Assembly (NCBI RefSeq): GCF_024347635.1
Contig: NZ_AP025510.1
Span: 1,612,001-1,676,000, forward strand
Source of the DNA: Vibrio tasmaniensis
GTDB lineage: Bacteria > Pseudomonadota > Gammaproteobacteria > Enterobacterales > Vibrionaceae
Reading direction: 5' to 3'
DNA: 64,000 bases
Positions 46,421 to 53,435 of this stretch are shown piece by piece (the first letter of the stretch is position 1; the number at the start of each line of letters is the position of its first letter). A program made the position numbers and the translations under genes. Below the pieces are notes generated by a model. That model was not told the origin of the DNA and searched no databases. It saw only the letters and a program-made list of their open reading frames with translations.

Positions 46421-46550
46421 GTGTGAGGCGTCGTTTTTAGTAATAATAAGTAACGCCTATTGCTAGACTAGTTCGAGGAACTAGAGGTAAAACCTCTCAA
46501 AATTAGTAGCACCCATTGCTGGATGACTGGCAAGCCAGTCCGCCTCACGC
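46421..46550 (-). ncRNA. Structured leader RNA candidate of the RT-SLATT system
   Basis: The 130 nt are closed by a 10-bp stem: GTGTGAGGCG at 46421-46430 with CGCCTCACGC at 46541-46550, one G-U pair. Inside are hairpins GACTGGC/GCCAGTC (46525-46531 with 46534-46540), CTAGTTC/GAACTAG (46468-46474 with 46478-46484) and AGAGGT/ACCTCT (46483-46488 with 46492-46497, sharing two bases with the previous). The first two hairpins are each followed, on the minus strand, by a near-identical TC(C/T)AGCAAT(A/G)GG, so the RNA has an internal duplication. It ends 22 nt before the SLATT start codon. Transcription as an RNA is inference from structure and position. Confidence 0.6.
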
Positions 46551-46688
46551 GTAGATTATATATACCCCTAATTGTTATGCAACTACTTACGGTTCGTTGT
46601 AATAAAAAAGTCAAACTAAGTGATTGAGCTCGTCTTTTGGTTTCCAGTGCAGTAAGGAAAGGAGCACTGTTTCACCACTAACTGCGCA

Positions 46689-46808
46689 TTACACCAAACG
46701 ATTCAACGTGCGGGCCATCTCTAAGCTCTTCCTGTCACCGGCCCAAATGATTGATACTTCAAGCTCCCTAGCCGCCTGTTTAAAAGCTTTGCTAATCACT
46801 TCAGCCAT
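46689..46808 (-). pseudogene. Truncated toxin-like ORF after the antitoxin
   Basis: A 39-residue frame starts at ATG 46808, overlapping the antitoxin stop. Its first residues MAEVI match the usual start of ParE/RelE toxins paired with Phd-type antitoxins, but the rest (SKAFKQAARELEVSIIWAGD...) does not. It looks like a toxin gene whose body was replaced or lost by recombination. Confidence 0.35.
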
Positions 46809-47052
46809 TTTGACATCTTGTTTCTGCTTCTTCATGACTCAGAGCCTTACTTTCAGAAATGGTACGCTCACCACGTGCGATCCCTTCCAGGATAGCCAAG
46901 CGGTTTTGCATAAACTGGTAGTCGTCAACATCTACGAGATACGCAGAGGGTCTGCCATGCTCGGTGATCAACACGGGCTCTTTGGTGTCGTGCAGATCGG
47001 CTAGGATTTTGGTCGCTTGACGCTTAAGGGAAGTAACGAGCTCAACTTTCAT
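46801..47052 (-). CDS. Phd/YefM-family antitoxin
   Basis: About 83 residues. VTSLKRQATKILADL and EPVLITEHGRPSAYLVDVDDY are the conserved parts of the Phd/YefM fold, which binds its own promoter and neutralises a RelE/ParE toxin. GGGAG lies 8 nt before ATG 47052, so that start is better than the upstream one at 47067. No intact toxin gene follows, so this appears to be an orphan antitoxin in an island remnant. Confidence 0.82.
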   Translation of the reverse strand: MKVELVTSLKRQATKILADLHDTKEPVLITEHGRPSAYLVDVDDYQFMQNRLAILEGIARGERTISESKALSHEEAETRCQNG

Positions 47053-47457
47053 GAGGATAACTCCCATATAAGATTAACGCATAAAAATACCAAGTGTCGA
47101 CAATCACGCTCAAATACTTGTCGTTTATGGGAACAAGGGGCTATACGATTTTGTAATCGCCGTACCCTCGCCTGATGCTTCTCATTTTCGAGTTCATCTT
47201 TACGCTTTAACGCCTCAACTTTGTTTTGATTAAGCAGTTTCCCTACCCACCACCTTGTTGTGTTCGGCTAAAGGCATACTGATCGTGTAAATATAAAGCG
47301 ATATGAGAAAAATCGAATCATGTTGCTTCGTATTGATGTTTATATCGATAATAAGCTCATAAAATCAGATGGTTACACAAAACCATTATTAGTTTAAAAG
47401 CTCTATATTTGGTAAGATATTCAAGGAATCAATAACTTATTATATAAAAGGCTTAAT
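47053..47457. other. Intergenic stretch with a degenerate coding remnant
   Basis: On the minus strand around 47090-47270 an open stretch reads LLNQNKVEALKRKDELENEK and onward without start codon, preceded in another frame by MPLAEHNKVVG. Together they look like a frameshifted fragment of one protein that I cannot name. The part next to 47458 is AT-rich and holds the promoter of the outer-membrane gene. Confidence 0.35.
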
Positions 47458-48056
47458 ATGAAAATCGGTATGGTTGCCTATCACTATTCACCGCTTTTGG
47501 CATGAGTTCATACGCGCTTGCTAATGAAAATGACACAGTAGCTAAAGAGCTTGGTCATTTTTATGCAGGTGTAGATATCGGGTTTTATAATGAAACCGAA
47601 TTAGAATACCGCTGTAGCAAAATTGAAGATTCTTCTGATCTAGCTGACTTGAGTTATAACTTCGTTGGCGGTTATGAATTCAATACACACGATGTAGTAA
47701 AGCTGGGATTAGAAGCGGAGTACCGAAAAATTGGCAAAGTTAACTTTGCTCAAATGATGGATATGGAAGGCCAAGCCTTCTTCGTGAATGTTAAACCCAA
47801 ATTCATCGTTAAAGGCGACGTCTTGGATTTGTATGTCTCCCTGTTAGCAGGCGTTGGATCTATTGATACGGAAATCAAAGCCTTTGGGCTCTCAGCTTCT
47901 GAATCTGAGGCCGCTTACCAAATCGGTGGAGAATTTGGCGCAATAATTACCGATAACATCGACGTTCATATTGGTTACCGCTCTGCACATATTGAAATAG
48001 AGTCCATCGATGTTTCATCCAAAACAGCATACATTGGTGCAAGGTACCATTTCTAA
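47458..48056 (+). pseudogene. Small outer-membrane beta-barrel protein, frameshifted signal peptide
   Basis: ATG 47458 with AAAAGG upstream opens MKIGMVA and then runs into a stop (TGA) after 15 codons. One frame over the sequence continues LSLFTAFGMSSYALA and then the full barrel. A single missing base near 47477-47479 therefore breaks a perfect signal peptide. The downstream frame (47502-48056) has beta-strand alternation and ends YIGARYHF, the aromatic end of outer-membrane porin-like barrels (OmpA/OmpX type, about 170 residues). As written the protein could not be exported. Sequencing error or a recent mutation are both possible. Confidence 0.7.
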
Positions 48057-48114
48057 AGTTCCTTCAATGGCTAGACCAATTTATTGCGGTCAACTAGCCT
48101 AACATTGCAAATAG

Positions 48115-48138
48115 TCCGATCTCTTTGAGGTCGGATTT
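48115..48138 (+). terminator. Terminator of the outer-membrane gene
   Basis: Stem TCCGATCTC/GAGGTCGGA with one wobble pair and a TTT loop, then TTT. The next 270 bp to 48409 are AT-rich with no supported gene. Confidence 0.7.
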
Positions 48139-48409
48139 ATCATTATTGGTTCACTTAACTTCCTTTACATTGCCTCCAAATATAGACCTATTCTTCCACC
48201 AATATAAAGTTACGTTGCAACTTATTAAAAAACCAGCGCTATTGCAAGATAAATCACTCAAACAGGCTGCTATTTCGTGTTTAAATTTTGATCTATCAAT
48301 CAGTTATATGATTAAACTTGGTGACTAAGCAAGCAAACACTATGCATTCACGCTTACATTATGAATTATAGTGTTAACATCAGACAATGTTGTAAACTAG
48401 GTGTTTGAT

Positions 48410-49012
48410 ATGTTGCCTAAACTTTATAAGTTCAGATCTCTTCACGATAGAAACATACAGTCGATATCCGAGTGTTCGTTGTGGTTTGATTCCGCTAAGA
48501 CCTTTAATAACCCTTTTGAATCTCATCACCTGTTCAACCAAGAACTTCAGAATGACTTCAAGGTTATGTGCTTCTCTCAATCGAATGACCATCCCATACT
48601 TTGGTCTCAGTATGGCGATAACTTTAAAGGTATGTGTATTGAGTATGATCTTAACTGTTATCACGGTGAGGCAGATCTCAATTGCTTTGAAGTTCAGTAT
48701 ACTGACAACCCAAGCATGCTTAGTTCTCCTTCGCTAGTTAAGTCAAAAGTATCGAAATTAGCCGCGAGCGTACTTGGAATCAAACATTCAAACTGGCGTT
48801 ACGAAAAAGAATATCGCTGGGTACTGCCCAATGAAGAGATTATTGGCAACAAGCTGTATCTGAATAAAGAGTGTATAAGCTCTGTGATTCTCTCAGAACA
48901 CGCTCCTGCCGATAGAAAACTAAAGGTACTGATGACTTGCCAACACCTCGGCATCCCCGTTAAACACGCTGTCGCTAAACAAGATTCGTGTACATTTGGC
49001 ACCTTCTGTTAA
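48410..49012 (+). CDS. DUF2971 family protein
   Basis: About 200 residues, soluble. The start LPKLYKFRSL, the block FKVMCFSQSNDHPILWSQYGDNFKGMCIEYD and WRYEKEYRWV are the hallmarks of DUF2971. Function unknown; the family is common in genomic islands and phage-defence neighbourhoods. ATG 48410 has AGGTG 7 nt upstream and is preferred to GTG 48401. It stands alone in the accessory region. Confidence 0.8.
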   Translation: MLPKLYKFRSLHDRNIQSISECSLWFDSAKTFNNPFESHHLFNQELQNDFKVMCFSQSNDHPILWSQYGDNFKGMCIEYDLNCYHGEADLNCFEVQYTDNPSMLSSPSLVKSKVSKLAASVLGIKHSNWRYEKEYRWVLPNEEIIGNKLYLNKECISSVILSEHAPADRKLKVLMTCQHLGIPVKHAVAKQDSCTFGTFC

Positions 49013-49161
49013 ATAGAATGAACACTCTACTAGACATATTCCTCATATCAAGTGACAGTGCAACAAACTGACATCTAACTCAGATCACCGTAATTCACTC
49101 GTTTTCATTGGCATTTTAAGCAATAATATTAATGCCATTTAGTTATAGTGCATTACCTTGG

Positions 49162-49473
49162 TCAGTTTGTGATATGAATTCGGATGTACTTTTCTGGAAA
49201 ACTGTATTTGAACTGTTTCTTGTTTGGTAAGTGCTGTTTCGCCTGTCTACAAGCTTTACTATCGCCGGATGTTCTCACTCTCTTGATTTTTGTATAACCT
49301 TTGGAGTGCTTCATTTCAATCATCAGGTCACAATAACCATCGATTTCAACATTGCTCTTTTTTAGGCCTTTCATGACCGTGGCTTTGATCTTTTTAGCTA
49401 CGGGATTAACCAATGCATCGTCGGGAAATACGACTGGGGATGAAAAAAACAACAAAAGGGTTAGATATCTCAT
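49162..49473 (-). CDS. Small secreted protein with TolA C-terminal-like domain
   Basis: 103 residues. A signal peptide (MRYLTLLLFFSSPVVFPDD region) is followed by YCDLMIEMKHSKGYTKIKRVRTSG and DSKACRQAK...FPEKYIRIHITN. This resembles TolA domain III: two cysteines at the same spacing and a terminal beta strand. There is no long helical domain II. It may be a stand-alone envelope protein or a remnant. The assignment rests on pattern only. Confidence 0.5.
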   Translation of the reverse strand: MRYLTLLLFFSSPVVFPDDALVNPVAKKIKATVMKGLKKSNVEIDGYCDLMIEMKHSKGYTKIKRVRTSGDSKACRQAKQHLPNKKQFKYSFPEKYIRIHITN

Positions 49474-49577
49474 ACTGTTCTCCTTTATTGAAACTGAGAA
49501 CAGTATGACGATGGTTAAGGCAAGCGAAGAACTAACTTAGTATGAAGATTAACAAGATAAGACGTAATTCTCGACAA

Positions 49578-49886
49578 TTACGCCTTCTTTGAACCTTTAG
49601 ATTTGAAGCCGTTATGCGGGAATACATTACGAATACGTTGTTGCACGTTCTTAGGTACATCCTTTGTGAACTTGAGATTATAACCAGAACGCTTTGCGTA
49701 CACTTTTAATTCACCTTTAAACGTGTTGTTGTGGCCAATCTCTTGAAGGTTGTGCTTAAAGCTAGGTGGAAGATGACCTTTAACTTGTTCGATCGCCCCA
49801 TCGTTAAATTTGATTTTCAATACCGGCCTATCAACCGCGACTAACCAAAAAACCAACGCTGCACCGATTAAGATTACATACATCAT
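49578..49886 (-). CDS. DUF3634 family membrane protein
   Basis: 102 residues. One N-terminal transmembrane helix (YVILIGAALVFWLVAV) then DRPVLKIKFNDG, KGHLPPSFKHNLQEI and a basic C-terminus with QQRIRNVFPHNGFKSKG. I recall this as the DUF3634 family, which is largely confined to vibrios and lies beside matP. Function unknown. Confidence 0.75.
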   Translation of the reverse strand: MMYVILIGAALVFWLVAVDRPVLKIKFNDGAIEQVKGHLPPSFKHNLQEIGHNNTFKGELKVYAKRSGYNLKFTKDVPKNVQQRIRNVFPHNGFKSKGSKKA

Positions 49887-49909
49887 AATGTCACCACTAC
49901 TGTTGATGA

Positions 49910-50365
49910 TTATTTATCGTCAGAAAGGAGCTTGCTTAAATCTTCTTTAAGATTGGTTACTGTCTTGCTGGCCTGTTCACTACGAGATGCTTCGCTTACC
50001 AAATACTCGATGGCATCTGATAGCGTACAACCTAGCTCGTTCGCACGCTGGGATAGCTTTTCCCATACACGATAATCAAGGTCGATTGATTTTTTCTTGG
50101 TGTGAACTTGTTCAGCATTAAAGTGACGCTTTCGCTTAGCTCGGATCGCTTGCTTAAGCTTGTTATCGAGCTCAGGAGACATGTTGTCAGATATCCACTC
50201 AAGAACACCTGTTGGTTGGTGTTCAAGCTTCAATAAGGCTTGTACAGCAACGTCAGCTTCACTTGAATCAATATGGCAGGTGATCGACTCGCCTTCTTTC
50301 CATTTTTTGACCAGATAGTTCCATTTCCAACCACATTCCAAGTTTTCAAGTTGCTGATATTTCAT
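49910..50365 (-). CDS. matP: Macrodomain Ter protein MatP
   Basis: 151 residues. It starts MKYQQLENLECGWKW and contains a ribbon-helix-helix region with KKKSIDLDYRVWEKLSQRANELGCTLSDAIEYLVSEA, as in E. coli MatP. It binds matS sites, condenses the terminus region and delays its segregation. A near-perfect matS motif lies 25 bp upstream of its start. The order matP, lon-like protease, fabA, rmf is the same as in E. coli. Confidence 0.96.
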   Translation of the reverse strand: MKYQQLENLECGWKWNYLVKKWKEGESITCHIDSSEADVAVQALLKLEHQPTGVLEWISDNMSPELDNKLKQAIRAKRKRHFNAEQVHTKKKSIDLDYRVWEKLSQRANELGCTLSDAIEYLVSEASRSEQASKTVTNLKEDLSKLLSDDK

Positions 50366-50389
50366 GTCTAATCTCGAGAGTTAATCCTA

Positions 50390-50402
50390 GTGACAGCGTA
50401 AC
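50390..50402. other. matS-like site between matP and the Lon-like gene
   Basis: GTGACAGCGTAAC matches GTGACRNYGTCAC at all but one defined position. It lies in the divergent promoter region of matP, so binding could also affect matP expression. Confidence 0.5.
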
Positions 50403-50554
50403 CCAAAATAGGCTATTTAACAATTGTTGTCTTGAAAGAATAGACCAAGATCATACTTATATTAGCTTAGTGATTAGTAACTACAACATAGAGCTACAAG
50501 CGAGATCGGTTTTTCTATATACTCCCTACCTCATTATCATAATCAGAAACTTAA

Positions 50555-52207
50555 ATGACTCTAGTAGATTGGCGACATGTTACGCCTCAGTACGACGAAT
50601 ATAGCGCTCAATTAGAGCAATTCCCTGACATCTCGCCTTTCCCATTTTCAGACATTCAACATAGATTCAACGATGCGCTAACCCGCTTTGTCCGCTTGTC
50701 CAATCTTTCGCGTGTTTTACTTGTCAACGCTCCGGACAATTCGATCTATCGTCAAATGATTGTTGAATCTTTAGTAACGGCTCTAGATGATCACACGTTA
50801 CCAGTAATAAAAACTGAGTCTTTAAATGCTGTCTCTCTGTTTGACCAAGTTCAATCAAAAGACGGCCAAGTCGTTGCGACAAAGCCTGGCTTACTGGCTA
50901 GAGCGAACAATGGTTATCTGATTGTTTCAGCCAACTTGATTCTAGCAAACCCGGGAAGCTGGTTACTGCTTAAGTCTGCACTTCTTGGTGAGGCCGTAGA
51001 GCCCATCAGTAGCAACCCTGAACACTTAAACCAATCTCCATCTTTACCGCTTACCTACAATATTAAGTTGATTGTGGTTGGAGACCGAGCTCAACTCGGC
51101 GATCTTGATTACCTAGACAGTGATATTCAAACCGGTTTCTGCCTATTCAGTGAAATTGAACAAGACATAAAGCTAACAGAAGAGACGTTGACTCAATATC
51201 TTGGTTACCTTAAATGGCTCCAACAACGTTATGAACTGCCAAACATCACGCAACAGGCGGTGACAGGCATTCTTACTGCTGGAGCAAGAGAAACTGAAGA
51301 CCAAAGCTATATACCGTTGTGCCCGATTTGGCACAATGCGTTATTGAACGAAGCTTTGATTGAAGCCGACCATGGTGAGATTGATGGTCACCATATTCAG
51401 CAAGCACAACAACACAAATACAACCGCGAATCGTACTTACCTGAACGTGCTCTTGATGATATTCGAGATGGCCAAGTTATTATCGAAACCGAGGGTGAAC
51501 AAGTTGGACAAGTTAATGGTCTGACGGTTATCGATGTACCAGGACACCCAGTATCGTATGGTGAACCAGCCCGAATTTCATGTGTTATCCACTTTGGTGA
51601 TGGTGATATTGCCGACGTTGAACGCAAAGCGGAACTCGGTGGTAACCTTCATGCTAAAGGCATGATGATCATGCAAGCGTTTGTAAGCAGCGCGTTAAAC
51701 CTTGAAGATCCGTTGCCCTATGCTGCTTCTGTTGTGTTTGAGCAATCATACTGCGAAGTTGATGGCGATAGTGCTTCTCTTGCTGAGCTTTGCTCTTTGG
51801 TCAGTGCTTTGTCGGAATACCCTATCAATCAACAAATAGCGGTAACCGGTGCTGTCGACCAATTCGGTCGTGTACAAGCAGTTGGTGGGCTAAACGAGAA
51901 AATCGAAGGCTTCTATCATGTGTGTAAACACAACGGGTTAACTGGCGAACAAGGTGTGATCCTTCCAAGATCTAACTTACGACATCTTGCTCTGAAGCCA
52001 GACCTAATTGAAAGCATCAAAAACAAAGAATTCCATATTTGGTCTGTCTCTAATGTAGATGAAGCGATTCCTCTTATTATGAACAAACCATTTAGAGACG
52101 ATGAACAAGAAAGCGTTCTGAGCAAAATTGCGGAACGTATTGAAAACTTTGAAAGACATGAGCACCCTATTGGAATTGTTGGACGCATTAAAAACTGGTT
52201 TGTCTAG
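50555..52207 (+). CDS. Lon-like protease YcbZ/LonH type
   Basis: 550 residues. The C-terminal Lon protease domain carries catalytic Ser406 (GDSASLAEL) and Lys449 (GGLNEKIEGF). The N-terminal two thirds resemble the AAA-like part of YcbZ but lack a clear Walker A, as in that subgroup. There is no long N-terminal Lon substrate domain. In E. coli the equivalent gene ycbZ also lies between matP and fabA. Substrates unknown. Confidence 0.88.
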   Translation: MTLVDWRHVTPQYDEYSAQLEQFPDISPFPFSDIQHRFNDALTRFVRLSNLSRVLLVNAPDNSIYRQMIVESLVTALDDHTLPVIKTESLNAVSLFDQVQSKDGQVVATKPGLLARANNGYLIVSANLILANPGSWLLLKSALLGEAVEPISSNPEHLNQSPSLPLTYNIKLIVVGDRAQLGDLDYLDSDIQTGFCLFSEIEQDIKLTEETLTQYLGYLKWLQQRYELPNITQQAVTGILTAGARETEDQSYIPLCPIWHNALLNEALIEADHGEIDGHHIQQAQQHKYNRESYLPERALDDIRDGQVIIETEGEQVGQVNGLTVIDVPGHPVSYGEPARISCVIHFGDGDIADVERKAELGGNLHAKGMMIMQAFVSSALNLEDPLPYAASVVFEQSYCEVDGDSASLAELCSLVSALSEYPINQQIAVTGAVDQFGRVQAVGGLNEKIEGFYHVCKHNGLTGEQGVILPRSNLRHLALKPDLIESIKNKEFHIWSVSNVDEAIPLIMNKPFRDDEQESVLSKIAERIENFERHEHPIGIVGRIKNWFV

Positions 52208-52277
52208 TACTGATCGGACTTGTTTAGCGTACACCTGTTCACTAATATGCACCTATCAAAAATTGGAGTAATTGATA

Positions 52278-52793
52278 ATGCAAAACAAACGTGATTCTTA
52301 CACTCGCGAAGATCTTCTAGCATCAAGCCAAGGCGAACTATGGCCTGAAGGTCCTCAACTACCAGCACCGAACATGTTGATGATGGATCGCATCACTAAA
52401 ATGTCTGAGACTGAAGGTGGTTTCGGTAAAGGTTTGATTCTTGCTGAACTGGATATTACTCCTGACCTATGGTTCTTCGACTGTCACTTCCCTGGTGACC
52501 CAGTAATGCCTGGTTGTCTAGGACTTGATGCAATGTGGCAGCTTGTTGGCTTCTACCTTGGTTGGGTTGGCGGCAAAGGCAAAGGCCGTGCTTTAGGTGT
52601 AGGCGAAGTGAAATTCACTGGTCAAATCCTACCTACTGCGAAAAAAGTGACTTACGAAATCCACATGAAGCGTGTTGTTAACCGTCGCCTAGTTATGGGC
52701 CTTGCAGATGGTCGCGTACTTGTTGATGGCAAAGAGATTTATGTTGCTAAAGATTTGAAAGTTGGCCTTTTCCAAGATACGTCAGCATTCTAA
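52278..52793 (+). CDS. fabA: 3-hydroxydecanoyl-ACP dehydratase/isomerase FabA
   Basis: 171 residues. The hotdog-fold active site shows His in [24 protein letters not shown] followed by the catalytic Asp. It dehydrates 3-hydroxydecanoyl-ACP and isomerises it to the cis-3 product, the branch point to unsaturated fatty acids. GGAG lies 9 nt before ATG 52278; the frame-opening TTG at 52272 is too near. Length is right for the family. Confidence 0.97.
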   Translation: MQNKRDSYTREDLLASSQGELWPEGPQLPAPNMLMMDRITKMSETEGGFGKGLILAELDITPDLWFFDCHFPGDPVMPGCLGLDAMWQLVGFYLGWVGGKGKGRALGVGEVKFTGQILPTAKKVTYEIHMKRVVNRRLVMGLADGRVLVDGKEIYVAKDLKVGLFQDTSAF

Positions 52794-52829
52794 TCCAACT
52801 GTTTAATTAGAATAACGCAGTTAGATTTT

Positions 52830-52858
52830 AATAAAGCAGCCAATGGCTGCTTTATTTT
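52830..52858 (+). terminator. Terminator of fabA
   Basis: Twelve-base-pair stem AATAAAGCAGCC/GGCTGCTTTATT with an AAT loop, then TT. The following 185 bp to 53042 are AT-rich and hold no gene that I can support. Confidence 0.85.
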
Positions 52859-53042
52859 CACTCCAATAAATTTAGTTATAGTGCACTAGAGTGTACTGGT
52901 TAAACAAACTTTCTTATCCCGAAACTGTACTGTATTAGTCCACCAGCAACTATGTATTCCACTATCACTATCAGCTTAAGCACTAGCTCTCTACGCCATT
53001 ACATTTATTTTATCTAAATTATGTGCCCACTCAGAAACTAAC

Positions 53043-53074
53043 AAGGCTCCACTGCTGTACAACAATGGAGCCTT
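53043..53074 (-). terminator. Hairpin after rmf
   Basis: Nine-base-pair stem AAGGCTCCA/TGGAGCCTT with a 14-nt loop, followed on the minus strand by GTTAGTTT. Probably the end of the rmf transcript. Confidence 0.7.
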
Positions 53075-53099
53075 GATCTTTGAATATGTTCCGCCCTAT

Positions 53100-53273
53100 C
53101 TATTTATAGAGACCTGATTGCTTATCACCTTTGGCGTCACGCCAACCACCTAACCAATAAGACCGAGAATCCATTTGGCTATATGGGCAAGCTTCTTGTG
53201 ACCTACCGTTTATACCAGCTTTGTAGCCTTGAGATTGTGCTCGTTCTAGTCGATCACGCTTTTGTCTCTTCAT
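53100..53273 (-). CDS. rmf: Ribosome modulation factor Rmf
   Basis: 57 residues, MKRQKRDRLERAQSQGYKAG then INGRSQEACPYSQMD, SRSYWLGGWRDAK and a short tail. This is the whole RMF protein, which binds the 30S subunit and dimerises ribosomes to 100S particles in stationary phase. GAGGAC precedes the ATG. It lies downstream of fabA as in E. coli. It is shorter than 60 residues and so is easily missed. Confidence 0.95.
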   Translation of the reverse strand: MKRQKRDRLERAQSQGYKAGINGRSQEACPYSQMDSRSYWLGGWRDAKGDKQSGLYK

Positions 53274-53385
53274 AGTGCAGTCCTCATACGGGTGTTCTAT
53301 TTACTAACATACAATGATTACAACTTTGCGGAGTTTTTGTGACTCCAACTTTAAGAATCGACCAGTTTTTCACTTTTCTCAAGGC

Positions 53386-53423
53386 GAAAAAAAAGCCCGA
53401 ATTCAGAATTGTGAACTCGGGCT
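53386..53423 (-). terminator. Terminator of the DUF3466 gene
   Basis: Stem AGCCCGA.TTCA with TGAA.TCGGGCT (53394-53405 with 53412-53423, one mismatch), followed on the minus strand by T7-8. Strong. Confidence 0.88.
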
Positions 53424-53435
53424 CAAGAGATGAAA

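Noticed and set aside
46681-46691. ACTGCGCATTA resembling a XerC arm of dif, as a possible right-hand Xer attachment site of the island
   Set aside because: The XerC-like arm matches 10 of 11 bases, but the centre and XerD arm that follow do not match dif, so an att site cannot be supported.
49137-49152. ATTTAGTTATAGTGCA shared with the region near 52869-52884 as a dispersed repeat
   Set aside because: Only about 16 bases of AT-rich sequence with no common flanks; could be coincidence.
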